A stretch of 64,000 nt of DNA from Zavarzinia aquatilis (GTDB taxonomy: Bacteria > Pseudomonadota > Alphaproteobacteria > Zavarziniales > Zavarziniaceae), in NCBI RefSeq assembly GCF_003173035.1, contig NZ_QGLE01000011.1, positions 62,001 through 126,000 on the forward strand, read 5' to 3'. Under the pieces are notes generated by a model that ran no database searches, was not told the DNA's origin, and saw only the letters and a list, made by a program, of their open reading frames with translations. Positions 44,866 to 53,430 of the stretch are shown piece after piece. The position numbers and the translations under genes are program-made. Position 1 is the first letter of the stretch. Each line of letters starts with the position of its first letter.

Positions 44866-45795
44866 TCAGATGTCGATCGGCTCGCTCCACGGAGCCGATT
44901 CGTGCCGCCGCCAGTAGATTTCATTCAGCTTCCGGGTCACCGGGCCCGGTCTGCCGTCGCCGATCGGCCGGTCGTCAAGGCGAACCACGGGCACGATGCC
45001 CCCGGAGGTGGTCGTGACGAAAATTTCGTCGGCCGCGCGCAGGGCGGCGGCATCGAAAACGGCGACCCTGGCGGGCACCCCCTCGTCCGCGCAGATATCG
45101 AGCACGCTCGCCCGGGTGATGCCTTCGAGCACGCCGTCCGCCGGGGTAAGGACTTCCCCCCCCTTCACCATGAAGACGTTGAAGCCGGCCCCCTCGGTCA
45201 CCCGGCCGTCCTCGCCGCATAGAAAGGCGAGGTCGGAGCCGCGCTCCTGTGCCTCGAATATCGAGCGGACGAAGTCCAGCCAGTGGAAATTCTTGACGCG
45301 CGGATCAACCGAATGCGGCGGAATGCGCACGAGTGTGCTGACGGTCGCGGTCAGGCCGGCCTCTCGCTGCGCCGGGGTCGCCAGCCAGATGAAGGGCACG
45401 ACGCAAACAATCAGGTTGTTACGACACAGGCGAATGTCGCGACTGCCGAAGGGCGGCCTGCCGCGGGTGCAGATCATCATGATCCAGGCATCGTCCAGCG
45501 CCGTCTGCCGGACCGCCTCGAGCAGCAGCGCGCGCAAACCGTCGCTGTCGAACGGAATTTCAAACCGCAGGCTTTTCAGCGAGCGCATGAAACGTGCGAT
45601 ATGGCGATCCAGCCGGAACACCCTGCGGCGGTAGACATGCGCAACGTCATAAGTCGCATCCGAGCGGGTAAAGCCGTGATCGAACACGGAAATCCTGGCT
45701 TCCGACAGGGGAACGAAATGACCGTCGAGCCAGGCGACTCCCTGATCGAAGGCATTGTCCGCGGGGCGATCGGGGGGGGAGTTCGATGGATTCAT
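44866..45795 (-). CDS. Class IV aminotransferase (BCAT / D-amino-acid type)
   Basis: A 309-residue fold-type-IV PLP enzyme. PLP binds Lys168 in DPRVKNFHWLD; other landmarks are VFDHGFTRSDATYDV, EGAGFNVFMVKGGEVLTP and ITRASVLDICADEG. It transfers amino groups between branched or D-amino acids and keto acids; (R)-amine transaminases also belong here. The start is ATG 45795. It lies upstream of the GlxA-type regulator on the same strand and may act on the amine brought in by the PotDABC-like system. Confidence 0.88.
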   Translation of the reverse strand: MNPSNSPPDRPADNAFDQGVAWLDGHFVPLSEARISVFDHGFTRSDATYDVAHVYRRRVFRLDRHIARFMRSLKSLRFEIPFDSDGLRALLLEAVRQTALDDAWIMMICTRGRPPFGSRDIRLCRNNLIVCVVPFIWLATPAQREAGLTATVSTLVRIPPHSVDPRVKNFHWLDFVRSIFEAQERGSDLAFLCGEDGRVTEGAGFNVFMVKGGEVLTPADGVLEGITRASVLDICADEGVPARVAVFDAAALRAADEIFVTTTSGGIVPVVRLDDRPIGDGRPGPVTRKLNEIYWRRHESAPWSEPIDI

Positions 45796-45948
45796 GGGGC
45801 ATTCCAATCACGCACCCCAGGATGATAAGGGCAGGCCGCGCCGGCAATTTTGCGAAATACGCCGGCACATCGCGCTTCGTGAAAACTCGGACCCCCCGGG
45901 AATGAAGACAGGGCGGGCCTGCAACGGCCGACCGCCCTGTCCGCTGGC

Positions 45949-46128
45949 TCAAAAGTCGATCGGGTCGAAATCCTTCTTGCCGCTGCCGCACGCCGGGCAG
46001 ATCCAGTCGTCAGGCAGATCGGCGAAACGGGTGCCCGCCGGAATGCCCATTTCCGGACCCCCCGCCGCCTCGTCATAGACTTCGCCGCAGGTCCGGCACT
46101 GCCACATCTTGTAGGGTTCGTCGGACAT
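45949..46128 (-). CDS. Rubredoxin
   Basis: A 59-residue iron protein with two Cys pairs, WQCRTCGEVYD and ICPACGSGKKDFD, that bind one iron. The short length and FADLPDDWICPACG are classic rubredoxin. It starts 8 bases after the P450 stop with a GAGGGG ribosome binding site, so the two are made together. Rubredoxins normally serve alkane hydroxylases (AlkB); here it is a candidate electron donor for the P450. Confidence 0.95.
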   Translation of the reverse strand: MSDEPYKMWQCRTCGEVYDEAAGGPEMGIPAGTRFADLPDDWICPACGSGKKDFDPIDF

Positions 46129-46136
46129 GGCGCCCC

Positions 46137-47426
46137 TCAGGCCGTCATCTCGAAGCGGATGGGAACATGCTTCGGGCCGCAGACGAATTCGGACTCGGCC
46201 ATGGCGCCCGGCCCCGTCAATTCGAGATGCCGCAACCGGGGAATGACCTCTTCCCAGAAGCAGCGCATTTCCAGCCGCGCGAGATGCTGGCCAAGGCAGA
46301 TATGCGTGCCATAGCCAAAGCCGATATGCCGGTTGGGCGACCGCTCCGGCTTGAAGACGTCGGCGTCCTCGAAGGCGTCCTCGTCGTTGTTGCCCGAGAT
46401 GTAGGAGATATAGAGCAGATCGCCCTTCCTGATCTGGCGCCCGCGCAGGACATAGTCCTCCTTGGCCGACCGGACGAACTGTTGCACCGGGGAAGCCCAG
46501 CGGATCGACTCCTCGACAAAGCCGGCGATCAGCTTGGGATTGTCCTGCAGTTTCTTCAGAAGGCCAGGGGTTTCCGCCAGTTTCCACATCGAGGTCGCGG
46601 TGGTCGCCGAGGTCGTGTCGTGTCCGGCGGTCGAGGCGATGACGAAATAGGAGATCATCGCCCGATCTTCCATCGGGCAGCCCTTGATCTTGCCATTGGC
46701 GATGACCGACGCGATGTCGTCGCGCGGGCAGCCGCGACGGTCGGCGATCACCTTGTCGTAATATTCCTTGAACTCGGCATAGACGATGTCCCAGGTCTTC
46801 ACGATTTCGCCGGGATCGGTCGGATCCGAGCCCGGGCGCTTCAGATCGGGGTCGGCGTAGGTGAAGAGCCATTGCGTCAGGCGCAGCATCTTGGCGTGAT
46901 CTTCAGGCGGAATGCCGATGATGTTCAGCACGACCTCGAGCGGATAATGAAACGCGAGATCCCAGGCGAAATCGCATTCCGGCGCCAGGGCCGCCAGCCG
47001 GTCGGCATAGCGTCTGGCGGTCTCGCGCACCTTGGGCTCCATCGCCTGGATCGCCTGCGGCATGAAATGGGGCGCGGTGACACCGCGATAGTCCGCGTGC
47101 TCGGGCTCGTCCATGTGGACCAGCGTACGGAAGATATGCGGCAGACCGCCGGTATACTCCCGCATCAGCTGTTCGGCATATTGCGAAGCCAGTGTCTTCG
47201 AGCGTTGCGCGCTCTGGAACAATTCGTCCTGGCGGGTGATCTCGCGGATATCATCATATTTGGTCACGATCCAGTGCGGATCGAAGCCGGGCACTTCGGC
47301 GATCGAAAGCGGATAGTCGCGCCGCAGGGTCTTGAAGATGTCCTGAATTTTTTCGCGGCTGCCGAAGGTCGACGGCGCGAAGATCGGCGCGACCAGTTCC
47401 GTTGGAATTATTGTGCTCTCCACCAT
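46137..47426 (-). CDS. Cytochrome P450 (soluble, bacterial)
   Basis: A 429-residue P450. The I-helix oxygen motif is AGHDTTSATTATS, the K-helix ExxR is EESIRW, and the haem Cys is Cys377 in FGYGTHICLGQHLAR. There is no membrane anchor. The start ATG 47426 has GGGAGGA upstream. The family cannot be named from sequence alone; similarity is to hydroxylases of terpenes, steroids and alkyl compounds. It is followed by rubredoxin and is divergent from a dienoyl-CoA-reductase-like SDR, suggesting oxidation of an aliphatic or terpenoid chain. Confidence 0.94.
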   Translation of the reverse strand: MVESTIIPTELVAPIFAPSTFGSREKIQDIFKTLRRDYPLSIAEVPGFDPHWIVTKYDDIREITRQDELFQSAQRSKTLASQYAEQLMREYTGGLPHIFRTLVHMDEPEHADYRGVTAPHFMPQAIQAMEPKVRETARRYADRLAALAPECDFAWDLAFHYPLEVVLNIIGIPPEDHAKMLRLTQWLFTYADPDLKRPGSDPTDPGEIVKTWDIVYAEFKEYYDKVIADRRGCPRDDIASVIANGKIKGCPMEDRAMISYFVIASTAGHDTTSATTATSMWKLAETPGLLKKLQDNPKLIAGFVEESIRWASPVQQFVRSAKEDYVLRGRQIRKGDLLYISYISGNNDEDAFEDADVFKPERSPNRHIGFGYGTHICLGQHLARLEMRCFWEEVIPRLRHLELTGPGAMAESEFVCGPKHVPIRFEMTA

Positions 47427-47595
47427 TTTTATCCTCCCTGACGTCGCTTGGCGTCGGCGTCCCGCGCCTCTGCCGGTCGAACTTACGGCGCCCTCCGTCG
47501 TCTTCACTGACCGAAAGGATAGTTCCCGCGACGGTGACCCGGGCTAGACGTGGCCGGGGGGCCGCAGAGCCCCGGGGAAATTTCAGGGAGGACGC

Positions 47596-48429
47596 ATGAT
47601 CACCGACTATCTCTCACCGACCCTTCTCGCCGGACGGACGGCCTTCATCACCGGCGGGGGCAGCGGCGTGAACCTCGCCATCGCGAAGGCCTTCGCCGCC
47701 CTCGGCGCCCGTGTCGGAATCTGCGGACGTTCCGCCGAACGCCTCGCCGTGGGACGGACCGCGCTGGAGGCCCTGGGGGCCGGGGTCTTCACCGCCACCG
47801 CCGATGTCCGCGACGCCGAAGCCGTTCAGGCCGCCATCGACGGCTGTGGGGCAGCACTCGGCCCCATTTCCATTCTGGTCTGCGGGGCGGCGGGCAATTT
47901 CATCGCACCCGCCGAAGAAATCAGCCCCAAGGGCTTCCGCACGGTCGTGGACATCGACCTTCTGGGCACATTCCACGCGACACGCGCTGCCTTTCCCCAG
48001 TTGCGGGAGACCCGGGGCAGCGTCCTGTTCGTTTCGGGCGGACAGTCCTTCGTGCCCTTCGCTTTCCAGGCCCATGTCGGAGCCGCCAAGGCCGGCATCG
48101 ACAATCTGATGCAGAACCTCGCCCTCGAATGGGGCCGTTACGGCATTCGTTGCAATTCGATCGTGCCCGGTCCGGTAAAAGGCACCGAAGGCATGAAACG
48201 CCTGGGCGGCGAGGCCGAGCCTGGCCTGTGGGACCAGATGACCCCCCTCGGCCGCATGGCCGAGCCGGAGGAGATCGGCCAGGTCGCCGCCTTCCTGGTC
48301 TCGCCCCTGGCAAGCTATGTCAGCGGGGCGCGGCTGACGGTCGACGGCGGCCAGAACCTGACCGGCTCCAGCCTGTTCAACGCCGCGCTCGCCCGCGAAC
48401 GGACGGGGGCGCGATCCGCTGCGCGGTGA
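47596..48429 (+). CDS. SDR of the 2,4-dienoyl-CoA reductase (DECR2-like) type
   Basis: A 277-residue short-chain dehydrogenase. The cofactor motif is ITGGGSGVNLAIAKAF. The usual catalytic Tyr of YxxxK is absent: the segment reads FQAHVGAAKAGIDNL, with Val four residues before the Lys. This matches peroxisomal 2,4-dienoyl-CoA reductase (QVHAGSAKAAVDAM), as do IVPGPVKGTEGMKRLGG and SPLASYVSGARLTVDGG. It should reduce a dienoyl- or enoyl-CoA in breakdown of unsaturated chains. It is divergent from the P450 operon and convergent with the MalT-type regulator. Confidence 0.87.
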   Translation: MITDYLSPTLLAGRTAFITGGGSGVNLAIAKAFAALGARVGICGRSAERLAVGRTALEALGAGVFTATADVRDAEAVQAAIDGCGAALGPISILVCGAAGNFIAPAEEISPKGFRTVVDIDLLGTFHATRAAFPQLRETRGSVLFVSGGQSFVPFAFQAHVGAAKAGIDNLMQNLALEWGRYGIRCNSIVPGPVKGTEGMKRLGGEAEPGLWDQMTPLGRMAEPEEIGQVAAFLVSPLASYVSGARLTVDGGQNLTGSSLFNAALARERTGARSAAR

Positions 48430-48438
48430 AGGCCGCCG

Positions 48439-51084
48439 CTACGGCAACATGCCGATCGAACGCGCCCGCGCGACGGCGGCGGTGCGGGTGCGGACGTCCA
48501 GTTTGTCGAAGATATTCCTCAGGTGCCATTTCACCGTCGGCAGGGAAACGAACAGACGCTCCATGATCTCGGTATTGGTCAGCCCCTGCGAGACCATGGC
48601 GAGGACCTGACGCTCCTTCGTGCTGAGCCGGGCCCCCGCAACGCCCAGGGTTTCATCCTCGACGCGCGGCGCCGGAGACAGGGCGCCGGTCAGCCGCTCG
48701 GCCAGGGCGATCGCCTCCGGCGCGAGCGCGGATGGGGCCGAGGCGACGTGGCGCGCGATGGCGGGCCCCAGTGGGCGCAGTATCGCGCCATGGTCGACGA
48801 TGCTGCGCACCAAGCCCTGGGTCGCCGCCTTCTCGATCGCCTCCATGATCGTGCGCAATGCGAATGTCGCCTCGCCGTCGGCCTGATGCGCCGCGGCCTT
48901 GACACAGGCGGCCCGCACCCACAGACGCCACCTGCCGCTGGCCTTCGTTGCCGCGAGAATGGGCAGCACGTCGGCCACGGCACGCCGCGGGTGACCTGAA
49001 ACCAGGTGACGTTTCGCGTTGACGAGGCGCTGCAGCTCGACCGCCTCCGGCGTGTCGGGCTCCCCCTCGGCGCCGGCGCAGACGTCGATGAAATCGAGGC
49101 TGCGGCGCGCTTCCTGATCCAGATCGAGAATGATCTCGTCGCGTACCAGATGCAGGAGCTTCAGAGCCGGCATTCCGAAGCGGCGGATCGAGAGCGGCTC
49201 GACACCGCGCAGGAGATCGAGGCCGGCCGCCGCGTCCGCGCCCAGGATCGCCAGCCGCGCCGCCACCCGCCAGCCGCCAAGGGCAACGTCGATATTGCCG
49301 TGCTGCGCGATGCTTGGCAGGCTGCGCCGGATCAGGAGCCGCGCGTTGTCGAGCTGATCCCGCTCGTAATAGGCATCGGCGAGCACCAGTTCGGCGGAGC
49401 CGCACATCAGCTCGGACGGCCGGTTCTGCGCCAGCATGTCCTCGATTTCCCGGGCGGCGACGGCCGGCCTGCCCTGCGCCAGAAAGAACTGGGCTGACAG
49501 GGTGGCGACCCAGGCCTGACCGTAGCTGGTGCGCGAGCGGGCGATTTCATGCCGCGCGAGGTCGAGGTGGCGCATCGCCCCGGCCATGTCCAGTTGGGTC
49601 CGGTGGCACAGCGCCATGGCGACGAGGACCGTGGCGCGGTCGAAGGCACTGCCGCCCGAGCCAAGCTCCAGCCAGGATTTGCCGAGGGCGAGAGCCTCGA
49701 CGTAACGGTGGGTGAAATAGGCGACGAGAAAGCGCAGCAGGCCGAGTTGCCCCCCTTCCGGATCGTGCTGGCGCAGCCGCTCGAGGTTCCGCTCGTCCAT
49801 CAACTCGCCCGCGCGGTCGTATTCGCCCGAAAACAGCGCGGCCCAGGTGCGCCAGAACGCGATATCCGGATGCGCCGCGGCCGCCGCCGGCAGCCGCTCG
49901 GCGCAACTCAGGAAACGGGCCGTCTCGCCCCGGCGGGACAGAACTTCAGGGGCGCAGGCCGCCAGCCACTCGGCGGCCCGGTCGGTCTCGCCGCCCCGGA
50001 AGGCATAGTCGATCGCCTCGATCCAGTGACCCCGCTCGCGGTGCCATGCGGCGGCGCGGCGCAGCGACCGTCCGGCCAGGGCCGGATCATGTTCGGCTGC
50101 CAACTTCGACAGGAAATCGGCGAAGATCGCGTGAAGACGGATCTGGCTGCCCTGGCGGTCCAGCCGGACGACGAACAGATTGCGCTCCTGCACCTCGTGG
50201 AACAGGCGCCGAGCGTCGGAAAGGCCGGTCACCGCCACCGACAGATCGGCCGACAGGGTGTCGAGCGGCGCCACCAGCAACAGAAATTCGCGCAGCGGGC
50301 CCGGCAAGGTGCGGAACACCTCCTGGTTCAGGAAATGGCCGATATCCTGATCCGCCCCCGAGAAATCTTCGGCCAGAAGACGCGGGCTGACCCCGCCGGC
50401 AAGCAGCAGGCGAACCAGCTGCAGCCCCGCCGCCCAGCCCTCGGTGCGCCTGATCACGCGATCGACGGCGTCCGCGTGGGCGCCGCAGTCATGACCGATG
50501 AAGGCCCGCGCCTCCGCCGGCGAAAACGCCAGATCCTCGGCCCCGATCTGCCCGACGAGTCCGCGTACCGACAGATGGCCGAGGGCCAGCTTCGGCCCCC
50601 GCCGCGCGCCGATCACGACATGCAGCAGGCCCCGGCTGTCGCGGATCACGAGGTCAAGCGCGGCCGATGTTTCCTCGCTGTCGCACAGGTGGAAATTGTC
50701 GATGAAGAGGACGACGCGCTGGCCCCGGGCCACGATGGCATCGGCCAGTCCCTTGGGATCATGCGCCGACATCAGGACTTCGATCGCGGAGCGGCCGGTC
50801 CCCTCACCGCCTTCCGCCTCGGTCAGCGCGTCTTCCAGCATCGAGACGAAACGGCCGGCTTCGGCATCGAAATGGTCGCAGGCATACCAGACCGCCCGAC
50901 CGCCCCGCCGCCGCCACAGCTCCATGCCCTGCGCGAGCAGCGCCGACTTGCCGCTGCCTGTGGGGGCGACGACCAGCGTCACCGTATTGCCCACCATGCT
51001 GGCGGTCAGGGCGTCGAGCAGACGGGACCGCTTCAGCAGATCCGTGTTGAACGTCGGCGGACAGAACTTTTCGTTCCTGCCCAT
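48439..51084 (-). CDS. MalT-type LuxR-family transcriptional activator
   Basis: An 881-residue STAND-class regulator. The N-terminal ATPase has the P-loop VAPTGSGKSALL (near 39-50) and Walker B VVLFIDNFHLCD. The middle consists of helical repeats (about 400-800) that sense a ligand. The C-terminal LuxR helix-turn-helix is LSTKERQVLAMVSQGLTNTE followed by LPTVKWHLRNIFDKLDV. Relatives include MalT, AlkS and AcoK, which switch on catabolic operons. It lies between the P450/SDR genes and the diiron monooxygenase cluster and could control either. The start has GGAGGGAG upstream. Confidence 0.92.
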   Translation of the reverse strand: MGRNEKFCPPTFNTDLLKRSRLLDALTASMVGNTVTLVVAPTGSGKSALLAQGMELWRRRGGRAVWYACDHFDAEAGRFVSMLEDALTEAEGGEGTGRSAIEVLMSAHDPKGLADAIVARGQRVVLFIDNFHLCDSEETSAALDLVIRDSRGLLHVVIGARRGPKLALGHLSVRGLVGQIGAEDLAFSPAEARAFIGHDCGAHADAVDRVIRRTEGWAAGLQLVRLLLAGGVSPRLLAEDFSGADQDIGHFLNQEVFRTLPGPLREFLLLVAPLDTLSADLSVAVTGLSDARRLFHEVQERNLFVVRLDRQGSQIRLHAIFADFLSKLAAEHDPALAGRSLRRAAAWHRERGHWIEAIDYAFRGGETDRAAEWLAACAPEVLSRRGETARFLSCAERLPAAAAAHPDIAFWRTWAALFSGEYDRAGELMDERNLERLRQHDPEGGQLGLLRFLVAYFTHRYVEALALGKSWLELGSGGSAFDRATVLVAMALCHRTQLDMAGAMRHLDLARHEIARSRTSYGQAWVATLSAQFFLAQGRPAVAAREIEDMLAQNRPSELMCGSAELVLADAYYERDQLDNARLLIRRSLPSIAQHGNIDVALGGWRVAARLAILGADAAAGLDLLRGVEPLSIRRFGMPALKLLHLVRDEIILDLDQEARRSLDFIDVCAGAEGEPDTPEAVELQRLVNAKRHLVSGHPRRAVADVLPILAATKASGRWRLWVRAACVKAAAHQADGEATFALRTIMEAIEKAATQGLVRSIVDHGAILRPLGPAIARHVASAPSALAPEAIALAERLTGALSPAPRVEDETLGVAGARLSTKERQVLAMVSQGLTNTEIMERLFVSLPTVKWHLRNIFDKLDVRTRTAAVARARSIGMLP

Positions 51085-51132
51085 GTTCTCCCTCCTGGTG
51101 CCATCGACGCGCTCCGATCTGTGCCGGGCTGC

Positions 51133-51171
51133 GTTCTTGTTCGTTTGCCGCCGGTGCCGCGCGACAAGAAC
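51133..51171. promoter_or_regulatory. Spaced inverted repeat upstream of the MalT-type gene
   Basis: GTTCTTGT (51133-51140) and its exact complement ACAAGAAC (51164-51171) are 31 bases apart start to start, about three helical turns. The pair lies 49 to 87 bases upstream of the regulator start and is a candidate operator. Confidence 0.45.
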
Positions 51172-51323
51172 CCCGTGGGCCGTTCGTCACCGCCACGCAG
51201 GGGGTCATCATCAGACCGGCCCAGACGGCGAACGCCCCTGTCCGGAAGTATGGTTTTAGGTGAAATCCACCGCCCTGCCCCGGGTTTTTTCCACCGTTCC
51301 CGGGCCTCCCGCCTTGGCGGCCT

Positions 51324-51947
51324 TCAGAAGGTCGGCGGGCTGTTGATCCATAGCACCTTGGTCGTGACGGTGCCGGGATTGCGATAGCCGTGGGGCAGAT
51401 GGGACTCGAAGAAGAATGAATCCCCGCGTTGCAGACGATAGATCTGGTCGTTGACCGTCAGTTCGAATTCGCCTTCGAGGACATAGCCGACTTCCTCGCC
51501 TTCGTGGCTGATCTGGCCCGCGCTGCCCGAACCCGGTTCGACGATGTGGATCGAACCATAGATGGTCTTGCTGCCGCTTTCCGGGATCAGGCATTCGAGG
51601 CGCACGCCATCCGAATCCATGCGGATGATCGCCCTTTCCCCCGGACGTTTCACGATCCCCTCGCAAGGGTCGCGATCGGTGAACAGGCCGCCGATGGTAA
51701 TGCCGAGATGGCCGACGATATTGTGCAGCATCTGCAGCGAAGGACGCGCCTTGTCGTTCTCGATCTTGGACAGCAGGCTTTCCGAACACCCTACCGCGTC
51801 GGCGAGTTGCTTGAGACGGAGCCCCTTCACGCGGCGAGCCTGACGCAGCCTCCGCCCGACCTGAAGATCGGCGGTCGACGCGGCCTGCATCGGGTCCGGC
51901 GTGGCGCGGGTGATGAGCGGATTGCCCAGTTTGACACGCTTGTTCAC
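51324..51947 (-). CDS. XRE-cupin transcriptional regulator
   Basis: A 207-residue regulator with an N-terminal XRE helix-turn-helix (about 29-83: RRLRQARRVKGLRLKQLADA, SESLLSKIENDKARPSLQML) and a C-terminal cupin (about 130-200: SHEGEEVGYVLEGEFELTV, FFFESHLPHGYRNPG). This is the PuuR-type design used for polyamine, amino-acid and small-acid catabolic genes. It is the last gene of the diiron monooxygenase cluster, 12 bases after cobW, and is a strong candidate for the pathway's own repressor, with the cupin sensing substrate or product. Confidence 0.92.
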   Translation of the reverse strand: MNKRVKLGNPLITRATPDPMQAASTADLQVGRRLRQARRVKGLRLKQLADAVGCSESLLSKIENDKARPSLQMLHNIVGHLGITIGGLFTDRDPCEGIVKRPGERAIIRMDSDGVRLECLIPESGSKTIYGSIHIVEPGSGSAGQISHEGEEVGYVLEGEFELTVNDQIYRLQRGDSFFFESHLPHGYRNPGTVTTKVLWINSPPTF

Positions 51948-51959
51948 TTGGATCTTCTT

Positions 51960-53051
51960 CTATCCCTTGAGCCAGCGCGGCGCGGTCGGCCGACGAACCG
52001 GACGCCCGGCGATACTGCCCCCGGCCGCGGCCGGCAGATATCCGCCGCGACCGCCACCGTCCCCTGTTACCTTCGCCGTTGCGTCGAACAATTTCAACGA
52101 TTGCTCGATCAACGCGGGCTCTATTTTCCGCACAATGAACACAATCCGGCCCCGCCGATCATCCCCGGGCCAGGCCGTCAGGTGCTGCGGCGGATGGACC
52201 ACATGTTGCGCGCTGTGGAAGGCGACGGGCCCCGACGCCCCCTCGATGTTCAGGAGCCCCTTCACGCGCAGGATATTCCGACCGTGACGGTGCAGCAACA
52301 TGGACATCCAGACGCCGAAGGCGGTCCAGTCCAATGCCTCGTCGAGTACCAGGCAATGGCTGCGGATATCGCCGTGACGGCTCGATGAAATCGTCGACGG
52401 CTGGCAGGCGAAATGGCCGAGAAAAGCCCCCGCCCGGCACTCGCCGTCCAGGATCGCGCCGAGCGGATCGGCCAGCAGATTGGCCGACCGGCGCCCCGCC
52501 CAGGGATTGAGATCGCCGAGAACCGGCATCAAGGCTTCGTCCTGCCCCAGATCGCGCTTCGAGACGACGATGGCATCGGCCGCCGCGACCTGAGACGCGG
52601 CCTCGACCTCGGTGGCGAGCGTGTCGCGTCCGAGAATGCCGTCGACGACCGTCACCACCATGGCAGGCGCGAGCCGGCTGGCCGCGAGGGGATTGACCCG
52701 CAACGTCACAAGCAGGGGCTGGGGATCGGCAATCCCCGTCGTTTCGATGACAAGTCGCCGGAAGGGCGGGATACGCCCCGCGTCCCGATCGTCGAACAGG
52801 CGCTGCAGCGCGCGCTCGACATCGCCGCGAATGCTGCAGCAGACGCAGCCTCCGGGCATGACCATTACCGTCTCGCTGGTCATGCGGACCAGATCCTGGT
52901 CGATGCCGACATCGCCGAGTTCATTGATGATGACCGCGCTGTCGGCGAAATCCGGGGACGCCAGCATCCGGCTCAACAGGGTGGTCTTGCCGCTGCCGAG
53001 AAAGCCGGTCAGCACCACGACGGGCAGGCGTTCGGCTGTCCGCCCCGTCAT
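51960..53051 (-). CDS. CobW/G3E-family GTPase, putative metallochaperone
   Basis: A 363-residue G3E GTPase. The P-loop is LTGFLGSGKTTL (Lys22), the metal motif GGCVCC has Cys69, Cys71 and Cys72, the INELGDVGID switch follows the P-loop, and the C-terminal CobW_C domain starts near 240. Members load zinc, cobalt or iron into enzymes such as nitrile hydratase. It is translationally coupled (ATGA) to a small Cys protein upstream, and both sit behind the hydrolase and monooxygenase genes, so it probably serves one of those metalloenzymes. The exact metal cannot be read from sequence. Confidence 0.9.
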   Translation of the reverse strand: MTGRTAERLPVVVLTGFLGSGKTTLLSRMLASPDFADSAVIINELGDVGIDQDLVRMTSETVMVMPGGCVCCSIRGDVERALQRLFDDRDAGRIPPFRRLVIETTGIADPQPLLVTLRVNPLAASRLAPAMVVTVVDGILGRDTLATEVEAASQVAAADAIVVSKRDLGQDEALMPVLGDLNPWAGRRSANLLADPLGAILDGECRAGAFLGHFACQPSTISSSRHGDIRSHCLVLDEALDWTAFGVWMSMLLHRHGRNILRVKGLLNIEGASGPVAFHSAQHVVHPPQHLTAWPGDDRRGRIVFIVRKIEPALIEQSLKLFDATAKVTGDGGGRGGYLPAAAGGSIAGRPVRRPTAPRWLKG

Positions 53052-53371
53052 GATGCGCCGCCCAGCCGGGACAGCAGTGCGGGATCGAGCGGATCGCAGT
53101 CCGTCGCCGCCATCCTGTCCACCAGCGACCAGATCCCCTCCAGGTTATAGACATTCTCGCGCCGTCCCCGCCGATCGGAGAGGACATAGGAATTTCCGCC
53201 CCAGTCATGAACCGTCAGACCGTAATGGTCGAGGACGCGGTTCAGGAATGCGACACGTCTCTCGCGCTCGGCCCGCAGCGTCACCTTGCCGCCGTTCCGC
53301 GTGAAGGCGTCGCTACCCGCCGCGTCCGTCCAGTACCGGCTGCCGCCCAGGGCCGCGCAAAGACCGCACAT
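53048..53371 (-). CDS. Small CGLC-motif protein coupled to CobW
   Basis: A 107-residue protein of unknown function. It starts MCGLCAALGGSRYWTD, placing a CxxC pair at residues 2 and 5, followed by a basic helix (ERERRVAFLNRVLDHYGL) and a compact C-terminal part (DWGGNSYVLSDRRGRRENVY). The start at 53371 has GAGGGAG upstream; a longer reading frame is open but unlikely. The stop overlaps the CobW start by 4 bases, so the two are made in step. It may hand metal to, or receive it from, the GTPase, or be a subunit of the target enzyme. I do not recognise a named family. Confidence 0.75.
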   Translation of the reverse strand: MCGLCAALGGSRYWTDAAGSDAFTRNGGKVTLRAERERRVAFLNRVLDHYGLTVHDWGGNSYVLSDRRGRRENVYNLEGIWSLVDRMAATDCDPLDPALLSRLGGAS

Positions 53372-53430
53372 CGCCTGCTCCCTCGTGGACTGCGCCGGGG
53401 AAAGACAGCCCCGGCGCCTGAATCCTGCGC

